Positions 34,164 through 44,666 of a stretch of 64,000 bases of DNA are shown piece by piece; position 1 is the first letter of the stretch; every line of letters begins with the position of its first letter. This DNA is from Pseudoxanthomonas sp. CF385 (GTDB lineage Bacteria; Pseudomonadota; Gammaproteobacteria; Xanthomonadales; Xanthomonadaceae). The position numbers and the translations under genes are program-made. A model generated the notes under the pieces. It searched no databases. It had not been told where the DNA came from and saw only the letters and a program-made list of their open reading frames with translations. Where the stretch lies: the NCBI RefSeq assembly GCF_900104255.1, contig NZ_FNKZ01000001.1, positions 1 through 64,000 on the forward strand, read 5' to 3'.

Positions 34164-35125
34164 GCTGCGGCACCACCCGCGGCGCGGCGCGCCAGCGTCG
34201 CCAGCGCATCCGCGTGCGCATCGCCGTCGTTGAGGCACGGCAGGTAGCGCAGTTCGCCGCCCGCGTGGGCGAATTCCTCCGCCAGGCCGAGGCCCACTTC
34301 CTCCAGCGTCTCCAGGCAATCGACAGCGAAGCCCGGGCAGACGACATCCACCTTGCGTACGCCGCGTGCGGCCAGCGCGCGGAGCGTGACGTCGGTCGCC
34401 GGCTCCAGCCAGCGCTCCTTGCCGAAGCGCGACTGGTAGGTCAGCGTCCATGCGTCGTCCGGCAGGCCCAACGCCTGCACGATCGCGCGCGTGCTGGCTT
34501 CGCACTGCTGCGGATACGGATCGCCCGCGCGCGCCACGCGCTGCGGCAGGCCATGGTAGGAGAACAGCAGATGCTCGCCCGCGCCGCGCACGGCGCGCCA
34601 TGAACGGATGGAGGCGACGACGGCCGCCAGCCAACCGGGATCGACGGCGTACTCCTCGATGAAATGCACCTGCAACCCGCCGCCGTCCCGCGCCACCACA
34701 TCGCGGACCGACTCGGTCGTCGTCGTCGAGTATTGCGGATACAGCGGCAGCACGACGACCCGTTGCACGCCGTCCTTGCGCAGGGCCTGCAGGCGGGACG
34801 CCAGCGAAGGTTCGCCGTAGCGCATCGCATCCACCACCCGCCACTGCGGCAGGCGGGCCTGCACCGCCGCGGCCAGGCGACGCGTGTAGACCGCCAAGGG
34901 CGAACCTTCGGGCAGCCAGATGCTGGCGTACTTGGCCGCCGCCTTCGGCCCGCGCAGCGGCAGGATGAGGCCGTGCAGCAGCGGCAGCCACGCAATGCGC
35001 GGAATCTGCACGACCCGACGATCGCTGAGGAACTCCCCCAGATAGCGACGCACCGCCGGTGCGGTGGGCGCCTCGGGCGTACCGAGATTGACGATGAGCA
35101 GGGCGGTGGCAGGCGTATCGGGCAT
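34160..35125 (-). CDS. hemH: Ferrochelatase
   Basis: 321 residues. Inserts Fe2+ into protoporphyrin IX, the last step of haem synthesis. The active-site His is in [10 protein letters not shown] and the second catalytic acid in [16 protein letters not shown]. The C-terminus has no extra Fe-S cysteines, as in other short bacterial forms. Stop and hydrolase start overlap (ATGA). The divergent YSC84 gene is 109 bases away. Confidence 0.95.
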   Translation of the reverse strand: MPDTPATALLIVNLGTPEAPTAPAVRRYLGEFLSDRRVVQIPRIAWLPLLHGLILPLRGPKAAAKYASIWLPEGSPLAVYTRRLAAAVQARLPQWRVVDAMRYGEPSLASRLQALRKDGVQRVVVLPLYPQYSTTTTESVRDVVARDGGGLQVHFIEEYAVDPGWLAAVVASIRSWRAVRGAGEHLLFSYHGLPQRVARAGDPYPQQCEASTRAIVQALGLPDDAWTLTYQSRFGKERWLEPATDVTLRALAARGVRKVDVVCPGFAVDCLETLEEVGLGLAEEFAHAGGELRYLPCLNDGDAHADALATLARRAAGGAAA

Positions 35126-35234
35126 GGGCGCTATTGTGTCAGAGCGCCGGCACGCGTCAGCACAGATTCATGCGGTCACGCCTACTTTCAATCGGTTGCA
35201 GCATCCTGCTGCGAGACCTTCTCCGGAGTCCGCC

Positions 35235-36092
35235 ATGAACCGCACCTCCCGCCGCCTGCTGCCGCCCACCGCCCTCGCCCTGGCCGCCGCCCTGTTCGCA
35301 GGCCAGGCCATCGCCGGGCCGAAGGAAGACGAGCGCGCGACCAACGCGGTCCGCGTGCTCAACGAGATCCAGCGCATTCCCGAGAACGGGATCCCCGACA
35401 AGCTGCTGGACGAAGGCAAGGCGATCATCGTCATCCCCGACACGCTGAAAGCGGGCCTGGTCATCGGAGGTCGTCGCGGCCATGGCCTGATGTCGGTCAA
35501 GACGGGCGACGGCAGCTGGTCGCAACCCGTCTTCATCAAGCTCACCGGCGGCAGCATCGGCTTCCAGGCCGGCGTGCAGTCCTCGGACGTGGTGCTGGTG
35601 TTCCGCAACGACCGTTCGCTGGACTCCATCGTCAACGGCAAGTTCACCCTCGGCGCCGATGCCGGCGTGGCCGCGGGTCCGGTGGGCCGCAACGCCACCG
35701 CCGCGACCGATGGCCAGCTGAAGGCCGAGATCTGGTCGTGGTCGCGTGCGCGCGGCCTGTTCGCAGGCGTCGCCCTGGATGGCGCGGTGCTGCAGATCGA
35801 CGACGAAGCCAACACTTCCGTCTACGGCAGCGCCGCCACACCGCGCGCCATCTTCGAGAGCCGCGCCGGCCAGCCCTCCGATGCCGTGGTCGGGTTCCGC
35901 GACCAGCTGGAAGAAGTCACCGAGCTGGCCCGCGGCAATCGCGGCACCACCGGCGCCGTGGCGCGCGCCACGACCCCGGCGCCGGTGATCGCGCCAGTCG
36001 TGGTGGAAGCCCCGGCGCCGACGCAGACGCAGGGCTTCCAGCCGGTTCAGGAAGGCGAAGTCCGCACGGAGCCGCTGGACGGCACGCCCTGA
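35235..36092 (+). CDS. Exported YSC84/SYLF-domain protein
   Basis: 285 residues. A signal peptide ends at QAIAGP. Residues 35-220 form the SYLF lipid-binding domain: IPDTLKAGLVIGGRRGHGLMSVKTGDGSWSQP, then VLVFRNDRSLDSIVNGKFTLGADAGVAAGPVGR, then SRARGLFAGVALDGA. The C-terminal 60 residues are low in complexity (TTPAPVIAPVVVEAPAPTQTQ), probably a flexible tail. Eukaryotic relatives bind phosphoinositides; the bacterial role is unknown. Confidence 0.88.
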   Translation: MNRTSRRLLPPTALALAAALFAGQAIAGPKEDERATNAVRVLNEIQRIPENGIPDKLLDEGKAIIVIPDTLKAGLVIGGRRGHGLMSVKTGDGSWSQPVFIKLTGGSIGFQAGVQSSDVVLVFRNDRSLDSIVNGKFTLGADAGVAAGPVGRNATAATDGQLKAEIWSWSRARGLFAGVALDGAVLQIDDEANTSVYGSAATPRAIFESRAGQPSDAVVGFRDQLEEVTELARGNRGTTGAVARATTPAPVIAPVVVEAPAPTQTQGFQPVQEGEVRTEPLDGTP

Positions 36093-36173
36093 CGGAAGTC
36101 ATGGGGTGTGGGTCCACATCCTCACCCCCCGGCTGCGCTATCCTGAGCGTCCCTACTTTTCTGCGAGCACACC

Positions 36174-36392
36174 ATGGGCGGTTTGAGCATCTGGCATTGG
36201 ATCATCGTGCTGGTGGTCGTGCTGCTGGTCTTCGGCACCAAGCGTCTGCGTAGCGCCGGCAAGGACCTGGGCGAGGCCGTGAAGGGCTTCAAGGAAGGCA
36301 TGCGCGACGACAAGGCGGCCGGCCAGCTGGGCGACCAGTCCCGCAACGAAGAGTCCAGCGCCTCCAAAGAGCGCGACCGCGACGCCAGCTGA
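36174..36392 (+). CDS. tatA: Sec-independent protein translocase TatA
   Basis: 72 residues. One N-terminal membrane helix ([17 protein letters not shown]) is followed by the conserved [21 protein letters not shown] amphipathic helix and an acidic tail. It forms the pore ring of the twin-arginine translocase. First gene of tatABC; tatB begins 24 bases on. Confidence 0.96.
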   Translation: MGGLSIWHWIIVLVVVLLVFGTKRLRSAGKDLGEAVKGFKEGMRDDKAAGQLGDQSRNEESSASKERDRDAS

Positions 36393-36416
36393 TCCGGCGG
36401 GGCACCCGCCGCGACC

Positions 36417-36923
36417 ATGTTCGACATCGGTTTCAGTGAACTGCTGGTCATCGCGGTCGTCGCGTTGATCGTGCTCGGCCCCGAACGCCTGCCCAAGGCG
36501 GCGCGGTTCGCCGGCCTGTGGGTGCGCCGCGCGCGCGCGCAGTGGTACTCGGTCAAGGACGAACTCGAGCGCGAGCTCGCGTCCGAGGAACTGAAGCGCA
36601 ACCTCAAGGACGCCCAGGACGCATTGCGCGACACCGAGCAGCGCATCCGCGACAGCGCGCGAGAGACCGAGCGCCAGTTCGAGGAAGTCCGCACGGCCGC
36701 ACGCGACGATGCCAGGGCGCTGCGCGACGATGTCGAGTCCGCGATCACCCCGCCCGCGCTCGCCAAGCCGCAGGTGACAGCGGACGCGCCGGATCCGGTG
36801 ATGGAGGAGGAAGGCCGCCTCGCGTCGACGACCGATACGCATGACGACGTGCCGGCGGATGAAGCGCAGGCGCCCGACATCGGTACCACGGCCGACCTGT
36901 TCCCGCCGAAGGAGTCGCGATGA
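36417..36923 (+). CDS. tatB: Sec-independent protein translocase TatB
   Basis: 168 residues. MFDIGFSELLVIAVVALIVLGPERLPK is the diagnostic N-terminus, including the Glu in the membrane helix and LGPERLP. A long charged amphipathic region and coiled coil follow (KDAQDALRDTEQRIRDSARETERQ), then an acidic tail. It receives signal-peptide substrates with TatC. Stop overlaps the tatC start (ATGA). Confidence 0.96.
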   Translation: MFDIGFSELLVIAVVALIVLGPERLPKAARFAGLWVRRARAQWYSVKDELERELASEELKRNLKDAQDALRDTEQRIRDSARETERQFEEVRTAARDDARALRDDVESAITPPALAKPQVTADAPDPVMEEEGRLASTTDTHDDVPADEAQAPDIGTTADLFPPKESR

Positions 36924-37672
36924 ACCGCGAGGCGCCGGGGCAGGAAGCCGAAAGCAGCCTGATGGAGCACCTGCTGGAGCTGCGTACGCGGCTGGTGCGC
37001 GGGCTCACAGGCACCGGCCTCATCCTGCTGGCGCTGCTGCCGTTCGTGCGGCAGCTGTACGACCATCTCGCCCGTCCGCTGATCTCCCAGCTGCCCGCCG
37101 GGCAGGCGACGCAGATGATCGCCAGCGATCCCACGTCGGGGTTCTTCGCGCCGATCAAGCTGGCGTTCTTCCTGGCGTTGTTCCTTTCTTCGCCCTGGTT
37201 GCTGTTCCAGGCGTGGAGTTTCGTGGCACCCGGCCTGTACAAGCATGAGAAGCGGCTGGCCATGCCGCTGCTGGTCTCCGCGATCGCGCTGTTCTACGCG
37301 GGTTGCGCGTTCGCGTACTTCCTCGTGCTGCCCAGCGTCTTCCATGCGCTGACCGTCTTTACGCCGGACATCGTGACGCTGGCACCGGATCCGGCGAAGT
37401 ACCTGGACTTCGTGATGGTCATCTTCCTGGCCTTCGGCGTCAGCTTCGAGCTGCCCGTGGCCCTGGTCATCATGGTCCTGCTGGGCTGGGTGACGCCGCA
37501 GCAGCTGCGTGAAGGCCGCGGCTACGCCATCGTCGGCGTGTTCGTCATCGCCGCCCTGATCACCCCGCCGGACGTGGTGTCGCAGCTGATGCTCGCCATT
37601 CCGATGTGCCTGTTGTACGAAGTAGGCATCGTGGCGGCCGGGTGGCTAAAGCCGCGCCCCGTCGAACCCTGA
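36920..37672 (+). CDS. tatC: Sec-independent protein translocase TatC
   Basis: 250 residues with six membrane helices. The N-terminal MEHLLELRTRL motif binds the twin-arginine signal. The conserved PWLLFQAWSFVAPGLYKHE follows TM2, and the FGVSFELPV segment marks TM4. TatC is the receptor of the Tat complex. The gene follows tatB by overlap. It converges with the BPSS1780-type gene. Confidence 0.96.
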   Translation: MNREAPGQEAESSLMEHLLELRTRLVRGLTGTGLILLALLPFVRQLYDHLARPLISQLPAGQATQMIASDPTSGFFAPIKLAFFLALFLSSPWLLFQAWSFVAPGLYKHEKRLAMPLLVSAIALFYAGCAFAYFLVLPSVFHALTVFTPDIVTLAPDPAKYLDFVMVIFLAFGVSFELPVALVIMVLLGWVTPQQLREGRGYAIVGVFVIAALITPPDVVSQLMLAIPMCLLYEVGIVAAGWLKPRPVEP

Positions 37673-37755
37673 GCCTGCGCTACGCCGCAGCGCGCCCGGG
37701 TGGTGAACCCTCGGTCTTCCGTACCTAGGCCGTCGCGACTTGCGACTGACGTATC

Positions 37756-38634
37756 TCAGACTTCGATATGGCTGGGCGCGGATGCGGAGGTAGCCGACGC
37801 GACGTGGCCCATCATCTGCCGCCATGCGGCATACGCCGCACCGGCCAGCACCGGCATTACGACGGCCATCAGCACGAACTGCCACAGGCCCATCGCGAGC
37901 GTCGGGCCCAGTACCAGCGACAGCAGCGAGGCCACCAGCAGCGAGCCCGTGCCGACGGCGAAGATCGCGATGCCGGCCAACAGGTAGAACACCAGCATCG
38001 CGGTCCAGTTGTGGGCGCAGGCGCGCAGGCTGTTGCGCATCGCGTCGACGACATGCGTGTTCGAGAACAGGATCTGCGGCGACGCGATGAACGTCATCCA
38101 CTTCACCGCCACGAACACCACCGCGACCAGCAACAGCCAGAGCAGCAGGCGTCCGGCGGGCAGTCCTTCGACCAGGGCGGGATCGGGCTGGCCGCCGGCC
38201 GCGGCGATGGCCTGCATCTTCTGGTAGACGTCCGCCAGGTGCTGCAGCTGTTCGGTGCCCACCATGACGAAGAGGAGCGCACCCATCACCAGTGCGGCCG
38301 CCAGTTGGGGCAGCAGCGTGATCACCAGGGCCAGCGCATGGCCGTCGCGCACCGGCTGCAGCAGGTTGGACGGCGTGGCGTGGCGACCTTCGTCCACCTC
38401 GCGCACGGCCCACAGCATGCCGGCGAAGAACAACGGACCCGCCAGCACCAGCAGGAACTGCATCGCCAGCAGCGTGGCCGGCAGCATCACCGCCACCAGC
38501 ATCACGACCATCGAGAGCATCCCCCACAGGACGGCCAGCGTCGCCAGCGGCACCGGCGCCCGCTTCAGCAGGGCGCAGCCCGCCAGCAGCCATTCCGCGC
38601 CGGCACTGGCCGGCACCTTGTTGATCGTCGACAT
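37756..38634 (-). CDS. BPSS1780-family multi-pass membrane protein
   Basis: 292 residues with about six hydrophobic segments (around 33-55, 59-75, 110-125, 158-176, 200-220, 245-265). The NTHVVDAMRNSLRACAHNW segment before the last helices is a typical motif of BPSS1780-type proteins in proteobacteria. Function unknown. Transcribed after the amidotransferase gene, 32 bases upstream of it, perhaps one unit. Confidence 0.7.
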   Translation of the reverse strand: MSTINKVPASAGAEWLLAGCALLKRAPVPLATLAVLWGMLSMVVMLVAVMLPATLLAMQFLLVLAGPLFFAGMLWAVREVDEGRHATPSNLLQPVRDGHALALVITLLPQLAAALVMGALLFVMVGTEQLQHLADVYQKMQAIAAAGGQPDPALVEGLPAGRLLLWLLLVAVVFVAVKWMTFIASPQILFSNTHVVDAMRNSLRACAHNWTAMLVFYLLAGIAIFAVGTGSLLVASLLSLVLGPTLAMGLWQFVLMAVVMPVLAGAAYAAWRQMMGHVASATSASAPSHIEV

Positions 38635-38666
38635 CGGGGTTCTCTGGGGAGGGTGCGGCGGTGGAC

Positions 38667-39392
38667 TCAGCGCGCGTGCAGGCCGCGCGCGTGGCGGACG
38701 AACCGCCGCAATAGTTTGCGGGCTTGCGGCGCCGCCGTCACGCCACGGGCGATGGTGCCCGGGCAACGGCCTTCGCTGCGCAGGTGCTCGGCACGGGCGT
38801 GCACGTAGCCGCGCATGTGGTGGGTGGCGAATTCGGGATGGAACTGGACCCCCCAGGCGCGGTCGCGCCAGCGGAAGGCGTGGCAGTCGTCCTGCTCGGA
38901 GCGGGCCAGCACGGTGGCGCCTTCCGGCGGCCGCGCCACGGTCTGCACGTGGGTCGCATGGGCGGTGAACTTCAGCGGCAGCGCCGAGAACAGCGGGTCG
39001 TCCTGCGCATGCGGATGCAGATCGATATGGACGGTGCCGGATTCGCGGCCGGCCGGGTTGTAGGCCACTTCGCCGCCCAACGCATGCGCCAGCAACTGGT
39101 GGCCATAGCAGATGCCCAGCAGCGGCAGGCCTTCGTGGGCGGCGTCGCGCAGCCATTCGGCGCTGCGTTCGCTCCAGTCGGCGCGGTCGGTGACCATCGC
39201 GGCCGAACCGCTGACGATCACGCCGGCGAACCCCTCGCGTCCCGGCAGCGCATCGCCGCGTTCGACGTTCGCCACCACGGTCTCGTGGGCCTCCAGGCCG
39301 GCGGCCACGCGGATCCAGTGAGGGAAGCCGCCATAGCGCCGCATCGAGCGCACCGGCTGGCCGGTTTCGACGATGAGGAAGGGGGCTTTCAC
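38667..39392 (-). CDS. Class I glutamine amidotransferase
   Basis: 241 residues from GTG 39392 ([10 protein letters not shown]); a GTG four codons earlier and a TTG twelve codons earlier are also possible, and none has a good ribosome binding site. The triad is Cys in GICYGHQ, His in GVQFHPEF and Glu nearby. The domain hydrolyses glutamine and hands ammonia to a partner, or acts as a gamma-glutamyl hydrolase. No synthase domain is attached, and the partner is unknown. It resembles the GuaA-type domain and YfeJ-like proteins. Confidence 0.8.
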   Translation of the reverse strand: MKAPFLIVETGQPVRSMRRYGGFPHWIRVAAGLEAHETVVANVERGDALPGREGFAGVIVSGSAAMVTDRADWSERSAEWLRDAAHEGLPLLGICYGHQLLAHALGGEVAYNPAGRESGTVHIDLHPHAQDDPLFSALPLKFTAHATHVQTVARPPEGATVLARSEQDDCHAFRWRDRAWGVQFHPEFATHHMRGYVHARAEHLRSEGRCPGTIARGVTAAPQARKLLRRFVRHARGLHAR

Positions 39393-39439
39393 TGGGGCAT
39401 CCACGACGGCAAAGCAGCGGCAGGACAAGGGCTTGCCCG

Positions 39440-39445
39440 TATACT
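39440..39445 (+). promoter_or_regulatory. Probable -10 element for glyQ
   Basis: TATACT, five of six matches to the -10 consensus, lies 32 bases before the glyQ start. No good -35 element is seen at the normal distance. Confidence 0.4.
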
Positions 39446-39476
39446 AGCCCGCTTTTCCGCAGTGCACGATAACGCC

Positions 39477-40391
<915 letters not shown>

Positions 40392-40393
40392 AG

Positions 40394-40512
40394 CCCCTCT
40401 CCCGCCGGGAGAGGGGTTGGGAGAGGGTCCGGCGACATCCGGACGGTCGGCCGCCAAGGACTTCGCCGCACCCTCATCCGCCCTTCGGGCACCTTCTCCC
40501 GAGTGGAGAAGG
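40394..40512. repeat. Palindromic intergenic repeat element between glyQ and glyS
   Basis: Starts with a perfect ten-base stem CCCCTCTCCC-GCC-GGGAGAGGGG and ends with CCTTCTCC-CGAGT-GGAGAAGG. Between them CCCTCATCCGCCCTTCGGGCACC recurs in the element after glyS. The design resembles mobile palindromic (REP or MITE-like) elements. Confidence 0.75.
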
Positions 40513-40537
40513 GAAACGCACCACAAGGTTTGACGAC

Positions 40538-42634
40538 ATGAGCGAACAAAAATCCCTGCTGGTCGAACTCGGCACCGAAGAACTGCCGGTCAAGGCGCTG
40601 CCCGGCCTGGCGCAGGCTTTCTTCGACGGCGTGATCGCCGCACTGGAGAAGCGCGGCATCGGCTTCGAGCGCGGCGATGCCAAGCCGCTGTACACGCCAC
40701 GCCGCCTGGCGGTGCTGCTGCCGGCCGTGGATGTCGAGCAGCCCGAGCAGAAGTCCGAAGTGCTGGGCCCGTACCTCAACATCGCGCTCGACGCGAACGG
40801 GGCGCCGACCAAGGCCCTGGAAGGCTTCGCCGCCAAGGCCGGCATCGACTGGACCGCACTCGAGCGCACCACCGACGGCAAGGGCGAGCGCTTCGTCCAT
40901 CGCGCGGTGAAGCCCGGCGCGAAGACCGCCGATCTGCTGGCCGATGTCGTGCGCGACGCGATCGCCGGCATGCCGATTCCCAAGCCGATGCGCTGGGGCG
41001 CGCACGAGTACGCGTTCGCGCGCCCGGTGCATTGGCTGGTGCTGCTGCTGGGCAAGGACGTGGTGCCGGCCGAGGTGCTGGGCGTGACGTCCGACCGGAT
41101 GAGCCGCGGCCATCGCTTCGAACACGACAAGCCGGTGTGGATCAACGATCCGGGCGACTACGTGATGGCGCTACAGGGCGCGAAGGTGCTGGTCGACCCC
41201 GACGCCCGCCGCGCCCGCATCGTCGCCGAAGTCGAGAAGGCCGCGACGCAGGCCGGTGGCACCGCGCGCGTCACCGACGACAACCTCGAGCAGGTGGTCT
41301 GCCTGACCGAATGGCCGGCGGCCGTGCTGTGCAGCTTCGAGTCCGCGTTCCTGGCCGTGCCGCAGGAAGCGCTGATCGAGACGATGGAGATCAACCAGAA
41401 GTTCTTCCCGGTGCTGAGCGACGGCGGCAAGCTGACCGAGCACTTCATCGGCATCGCCAACATCGAATCGCAGGACGTGGCCGAAGTCCGCAAGGGCTAT
41501 GAGCGCGTGATCCGTCCGCGCTTCGCCGATGCGAAGTTCTTCTTCGACGAAGACCTCAAGCAGGGCCTGGCCTCGATGGGCGACGGCCTGAAGACCGTCA
41601 CCTACCAGGCCAAGCTGGGCAGCGTGGCCGACAAGGTGGCGCGCGTGGCCGCGCTGGCGGAAGCCATCGCTCCGCAGGTCGGCGCAGATCCGGCGCAGGC
41701 GCGCCGCGCCGCTGAGCTGGCGAAGAACGACCTGCAGTCGCGCATGGTCAACGAGTTCCCCGAGCTGCAGGGCATCGCCGGACGCCACTACGCCATCGCC
41801 GCGGGTGAGCCGAAGGAGATCGCGCTGGCCATCGACGAGGCCTACCAGCCGCGTTTCGCCGGCGACGACATCGCGCTGTCCCCGCTGGGCAAGGTACTCG
41901 CCATCGCCGAGCGCCTGGATACGCTGGCCGGCGGGTTCGCCGCGGGCCTGAAGCCGACCGGCAACAAGGACCCGTTCGCGCTACGGCGCAATGCGCTGGG
42001 GTTGGCGCGGACGATCATTGAAAGCGGCTTCAATCTCTCGATCAAGGACCTGATCGCGAAGGCCGTGGAAGCCATCGGCCCGCTGCCGACCGGCAAGGAC
42101 GGCGCGTCCGCCACGGCGGACACGGGCGAGCTCTATGACTTCGTCATCGACCGCCTGCGCGGCTACTACGCCGACAAGGGCGTGCCCGCCGCGCACTTCA
42201 CCGCGGTGGCGGAACTGAAGCCGGCTTCGCTGTACGACTTCGACACCCGCCTGGATGCCATCGGCACGTTCGCGACATTGCCGGAAGCCGAGGCGCTGGC
42301 CGCGGCGAACAAGCGCATCGGCAACATTCTGAAGAAGGCCGACATCGCCATCCCGCATACGATCGACCGCGCGCTGTTGAACGACCCGGCCGAAAGCGCG
42401 CTGGCCGAAGCGGTGGAGGCGGTGCTCGGCGAGACCGACGAGGCGCTGCACCACCACGACTACGTCACCGTGCTCAATCACCTGGCACGCCTGCGCCCGC
42501 AGGTGGACGCCTTCTTCGACGGCGTGATGGTGAATGCGGACGACCCGGCCGTACGCGCGAACCGCCTTGCGCTGCTCAAGCGCCTGGCCGATCGCTTCCG
42601 CGCCGTGGCCGCGATCGAGCATCTGTCGAACTGA
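40538..42634 (+). CDS. glyS: Glycyl-tRNA synthetase beta chain
   Basis: 698 residues, near the E. coli 689. The beta chain binds tRNA and supports the catalytic alpha chain. [18 protein letters not shown] is the conserved N-terminus. The HD-like region and the C-terminal anticodon-binding domain ([45 protein letters not shown]) are intact. ATG 40538 follows the repeat element; the alternative upstream frame is glyQ shadow. A second repeat element follows the stop. Confidence 0.98.
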   Translation: MSEQKSLLVELGTEELPVKALPGLAQAFFDGVIAALEKRGIGFERGDAKPLYTPRRLAVLLPAVDVEQPEQKSEVLGPYLNIALDANGAPTKALEGFAAKAGIDWTALERTTDGKGERFVHRAVKPGAKTADLLADVVRDAIAGMPIPKPMRWGAHEYAFARPVHWLVLLLGKDVVPAEVLGVTSDRMSRGHRFEHDKPVWINDPGDYVMALQGAKVLVDPDARRARIVAEVEKAATQAGGTARVTDDNLEQVVCLTEWPAAVLCSFESAFLAVPQEALIETMEINQKFFPVLSDGGKLTEHFIGIANIESQDVAEVRKGYERVIRPRFADAKFFFDEDLKQGLASMGDGLKTVTYQAKLGSVADKVARVAALAEAIAPQVGADPAQARRAAELAKNDLQSRMVNEFPELQGIAGRHYAIAAGEPKEIALAIDEAYQPRFAGDDIALSPLGKVLAIAERLDTLAGGFAAGLKPTGNKDPFALRRNALGLARTIIESGFNLSIKDLIAKAVEAIGPLPTGKDGASATADTGELYDFVIDRLRGYYADKGVPAAHFTAVAELKPASLYDFDTRLDAIGTFATLPEAEALAAANKRIGNILKKADIAIPHTIDRALLNDPAESALAEAVEAVLGETDEALHHHDYVTVLNHLARLRPQVDAFFDGVMVNADDPAVRANRLALLKRLADRFRAVAAIEHLSN

Positions 42635-42643
42635 TGCTGATTG

Positions 42644-42779
42644 CCTTCTCCCCGCGTGCGGGGAGAAGGTGCCCGGAGGGCGGAGGGGCAGGCGCGGCGC
42701 CGACGGCGCGCCGACATGCCCCGACGCCGTTCGCCCCTCACCCGCCTTCGGCACCCTCTCCCCGCACGCGGGGCGAGGG
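42644..42779. repeat. Palindromic intergenic repeat element after glyS
   Basis: Opens with CCTTCTCCCCGC-GT-GCGGGGAGAAGG, a perfect twelve-base stem, and closes with CCCTCTCCCCGC-AC-GCGGGGCGAGGG, one mismatch. The inner arms (GGTGCCCGGAGGGCGGA against CCGCCTTCGGCACC) also pair, so the whole 136 bases is a large inverted repeat. Related to the element between glyQ and glyS. Confidence 0.78.
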
Positions 42780-42881
42780 ACCGTTTCACACTCGGCGTTC
42801 ATCCTCGTTTCGCGTGAACCATGCCGCGCGGATCGCGGCGTACTTTCACCGCGCTTAACCTGCACCGGTTATCCTCCCTGC

Positions 42882-44666
42882 ATGCGACGACTCCCCCGCT
42901 TCGCCATCGTCCTCTGCATGTTCGCCGCCGCCGGCCCCGCCTGGGCCGCGGCCATCGTGGACAAGGTCCGGATCGAGGGACTCGACGACGAACTGATGAT
43001 CGAGAACGTCAACGCGGCGCTCTCGCTCAACGATTCGCTCGGCAACCGCCTGGGCGAATCGCGGCTCGAGTATCTGTTGGGCGAAGCGGCTGCCGAAACC
43101 CGTGAGGCGCTCGAGCCGTTCGGCTATTACTCGCCGGAGATCACCGTCGATGCGCCGCGCACCGAAGGCGCCGATGACGAGCGGCTGACGGTGACCGTGC
43201 GCGTGTCCCTCGGCGAGCCGGTGCGCGTGCGCAGGCGCGACCTGTCGATCGAAGGCGAGGGCGGTGGCGACCGCTACCTGAAGGAAGACCTCGAGGCATT
43301 CGCCCCGGACGTCGGCGACGTGTTCGACCACACGACCTACGAGGCCAGCAAGCTGGCCATCGTGCGACGGCTGGCCGACCGCGGTTACTTCGACGCCGAC
43401 TTCACCCATCGCCGGGTGGAAGTCACCCGCGCCGACCATGCGGCAGACATCGCGCTGGGCTGGGTCAGCGGCATCCGCTACGACATGGGCCCGACCACCT
43501 TCCACCAGGACAAGTTCGACCAGGGCCTGCTGGACAAGCTGGTGTACTGGGAAGAAGGCAGCTACTTCCACCAGGGCAAGCTGGACCGCCTGCGCGAATC
43601 GCTGGTGGGCCTAGACTACTTCTCCAGCATCGATATCCAGGCCAACCCGGACAAGGCCGAGGAAGGCCGCGTGCCGATCGACGTGAAACTGGAGCTGGCC
43701 AAGCGCGACATCTATACCGCGGGCCTCAGCTACGGCACCGAAAGCGGCCCGGGTATCCGCCTGGGGCTGGACCGCCGCTACGTCAACTCGCGCGGCCACA
43801 AGCTGTCCACGCACCTGGATTACGCGCAGAAGCGCAAGACGCTGCTGACGCAATACCGCATCCCCGCGTTCAAGTGGCTGGATGGTTGGTTCACCGTCGG
43901 CCTGCAGGCCAGCGACGAGCAGACCGACTACATCGACCTGCGCCATGTGGAGTTCACCGGCAGCCGCAGCGGCCAGGTGAGCGAGGACTGGACCGCCATC
44001 GCGTCGATCCACACGCTGCGCGAACGCTGGCGCTACGTGGAAAACGACCCGCTCACCGGGCTGCCGGACACCACCGTGCAGTACGCCACGTTCACCTACC
44101 CCTCGCTGCGCGCGGACTACACCAACTCGCCGGTCGGCTCGAACCGGCCCGACCAGCTCGCCGGCTCCATCCTGCTACGCGGCGGCGCGGAAGGCGTGGG
44201 CTCGGACGCCAACTTCCTCCAGTTCCACATGCGCGCGCGCTGGTCGCAGCGGTACAAGGCCAACAGCGCGTTGATCGTGCGCGGCGAGTACGGCCACACG
44301 TTCACCAGTTCGCTGGTGGCGATGCCGCCGTCGCTGCGCTTCTTCGCCGGCGGCGACCGCAGCATCCGCGGCTATGCGTGGCGCGAAGTGGGTCCGCGCC
44401 GGGGCGACTACGCCCTGGGCGCGAAGAACGTGCTCACCAGCAGCGTGGAATACGAGTTCTATCCCAAGGGCGGTCCCTACGGCGGCGCGGTGTTCGTCGA
44501 CACCGGCAGCGCCTTCGACGGCACCCGTCCGCAGCTCAGTACCGGCATCGGCGTCGGCCTGCGCTGGCGCTCGCCGGTGGGCCCCGTCCGGCTCGACATC
44601 GCGCACGGCCTGGATGATCCGGATTCGAGCTTCCAGATCTACCTCAACATCGGGACGGATCTGTGA
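42882..44666 (+). CDS. tamA: Translocation and assembly module TamA
   Basis: 594 residues. A signal peptide ends at WAAA. Three POTRA domains fill about 25-275 (AIVDKVRIEGLDDELM opens the first). A 16-strand Omp85 barrel makes up the rest, with the conserved LRFFAGGDRSIRGYAWRE (the xRGY/F loop) and the terminal LNIGTDL. TamA forms the outer-membrane part of the TAM complex for autotransporter and lipid transfer. Its stop overlaps the GTG of tamB. Confidence 0.93.
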   Translation: MRRLPRFAIVLCMFAAAGPAWAAAIVDKVRIEGLDDELMIENVNAALSLNDSLGNRLGESRLEYLLGEAAAETREALEPFGYYSPEITVDAPRTEGADDERLTVTVRVSLGEPVRVRRRDLSIEGEGGGDRYLKEDLEAFAPDVGDVFDHTTYEASKLAIVRRLADRGYFDADFTHRRVEVTRADHAADIALGWVSGIRYDMGPTTFHQDKFDQGLLDKLVYWEEGSYFHQGKLDRLRESLVGLDYFSSIDIQANPDKAEEGRVPIDVKLELAKRDIYTAGLSYGTESGPGIRLGLDRRYVNSRGHKLSTHLDYAQKRKTLLTQYRIPAFKWLDGWFTVGLQASDEQTDYIDLRHVEFTGSRSGQVSEDWTAIASIHTLRERWRYVENDPLTGLPDTTVQYATFTYPSLRADYTNSPVGSNRPDQLAGSILLRGGAEGVGSDANFLQFHMRARWSQRYKANSALIVRGEYGHTFTSSLVAMPPSLRFFAGGDRSIRGYAWREVGPRRGDYALGAKNVLTSSVEYEFYPKGGPYGGAVFVDTGSAFDGTRPQLSTGIGVGLRWRSPVGPVRLDIAHGLDDPDSSFQIYLNIGTDL

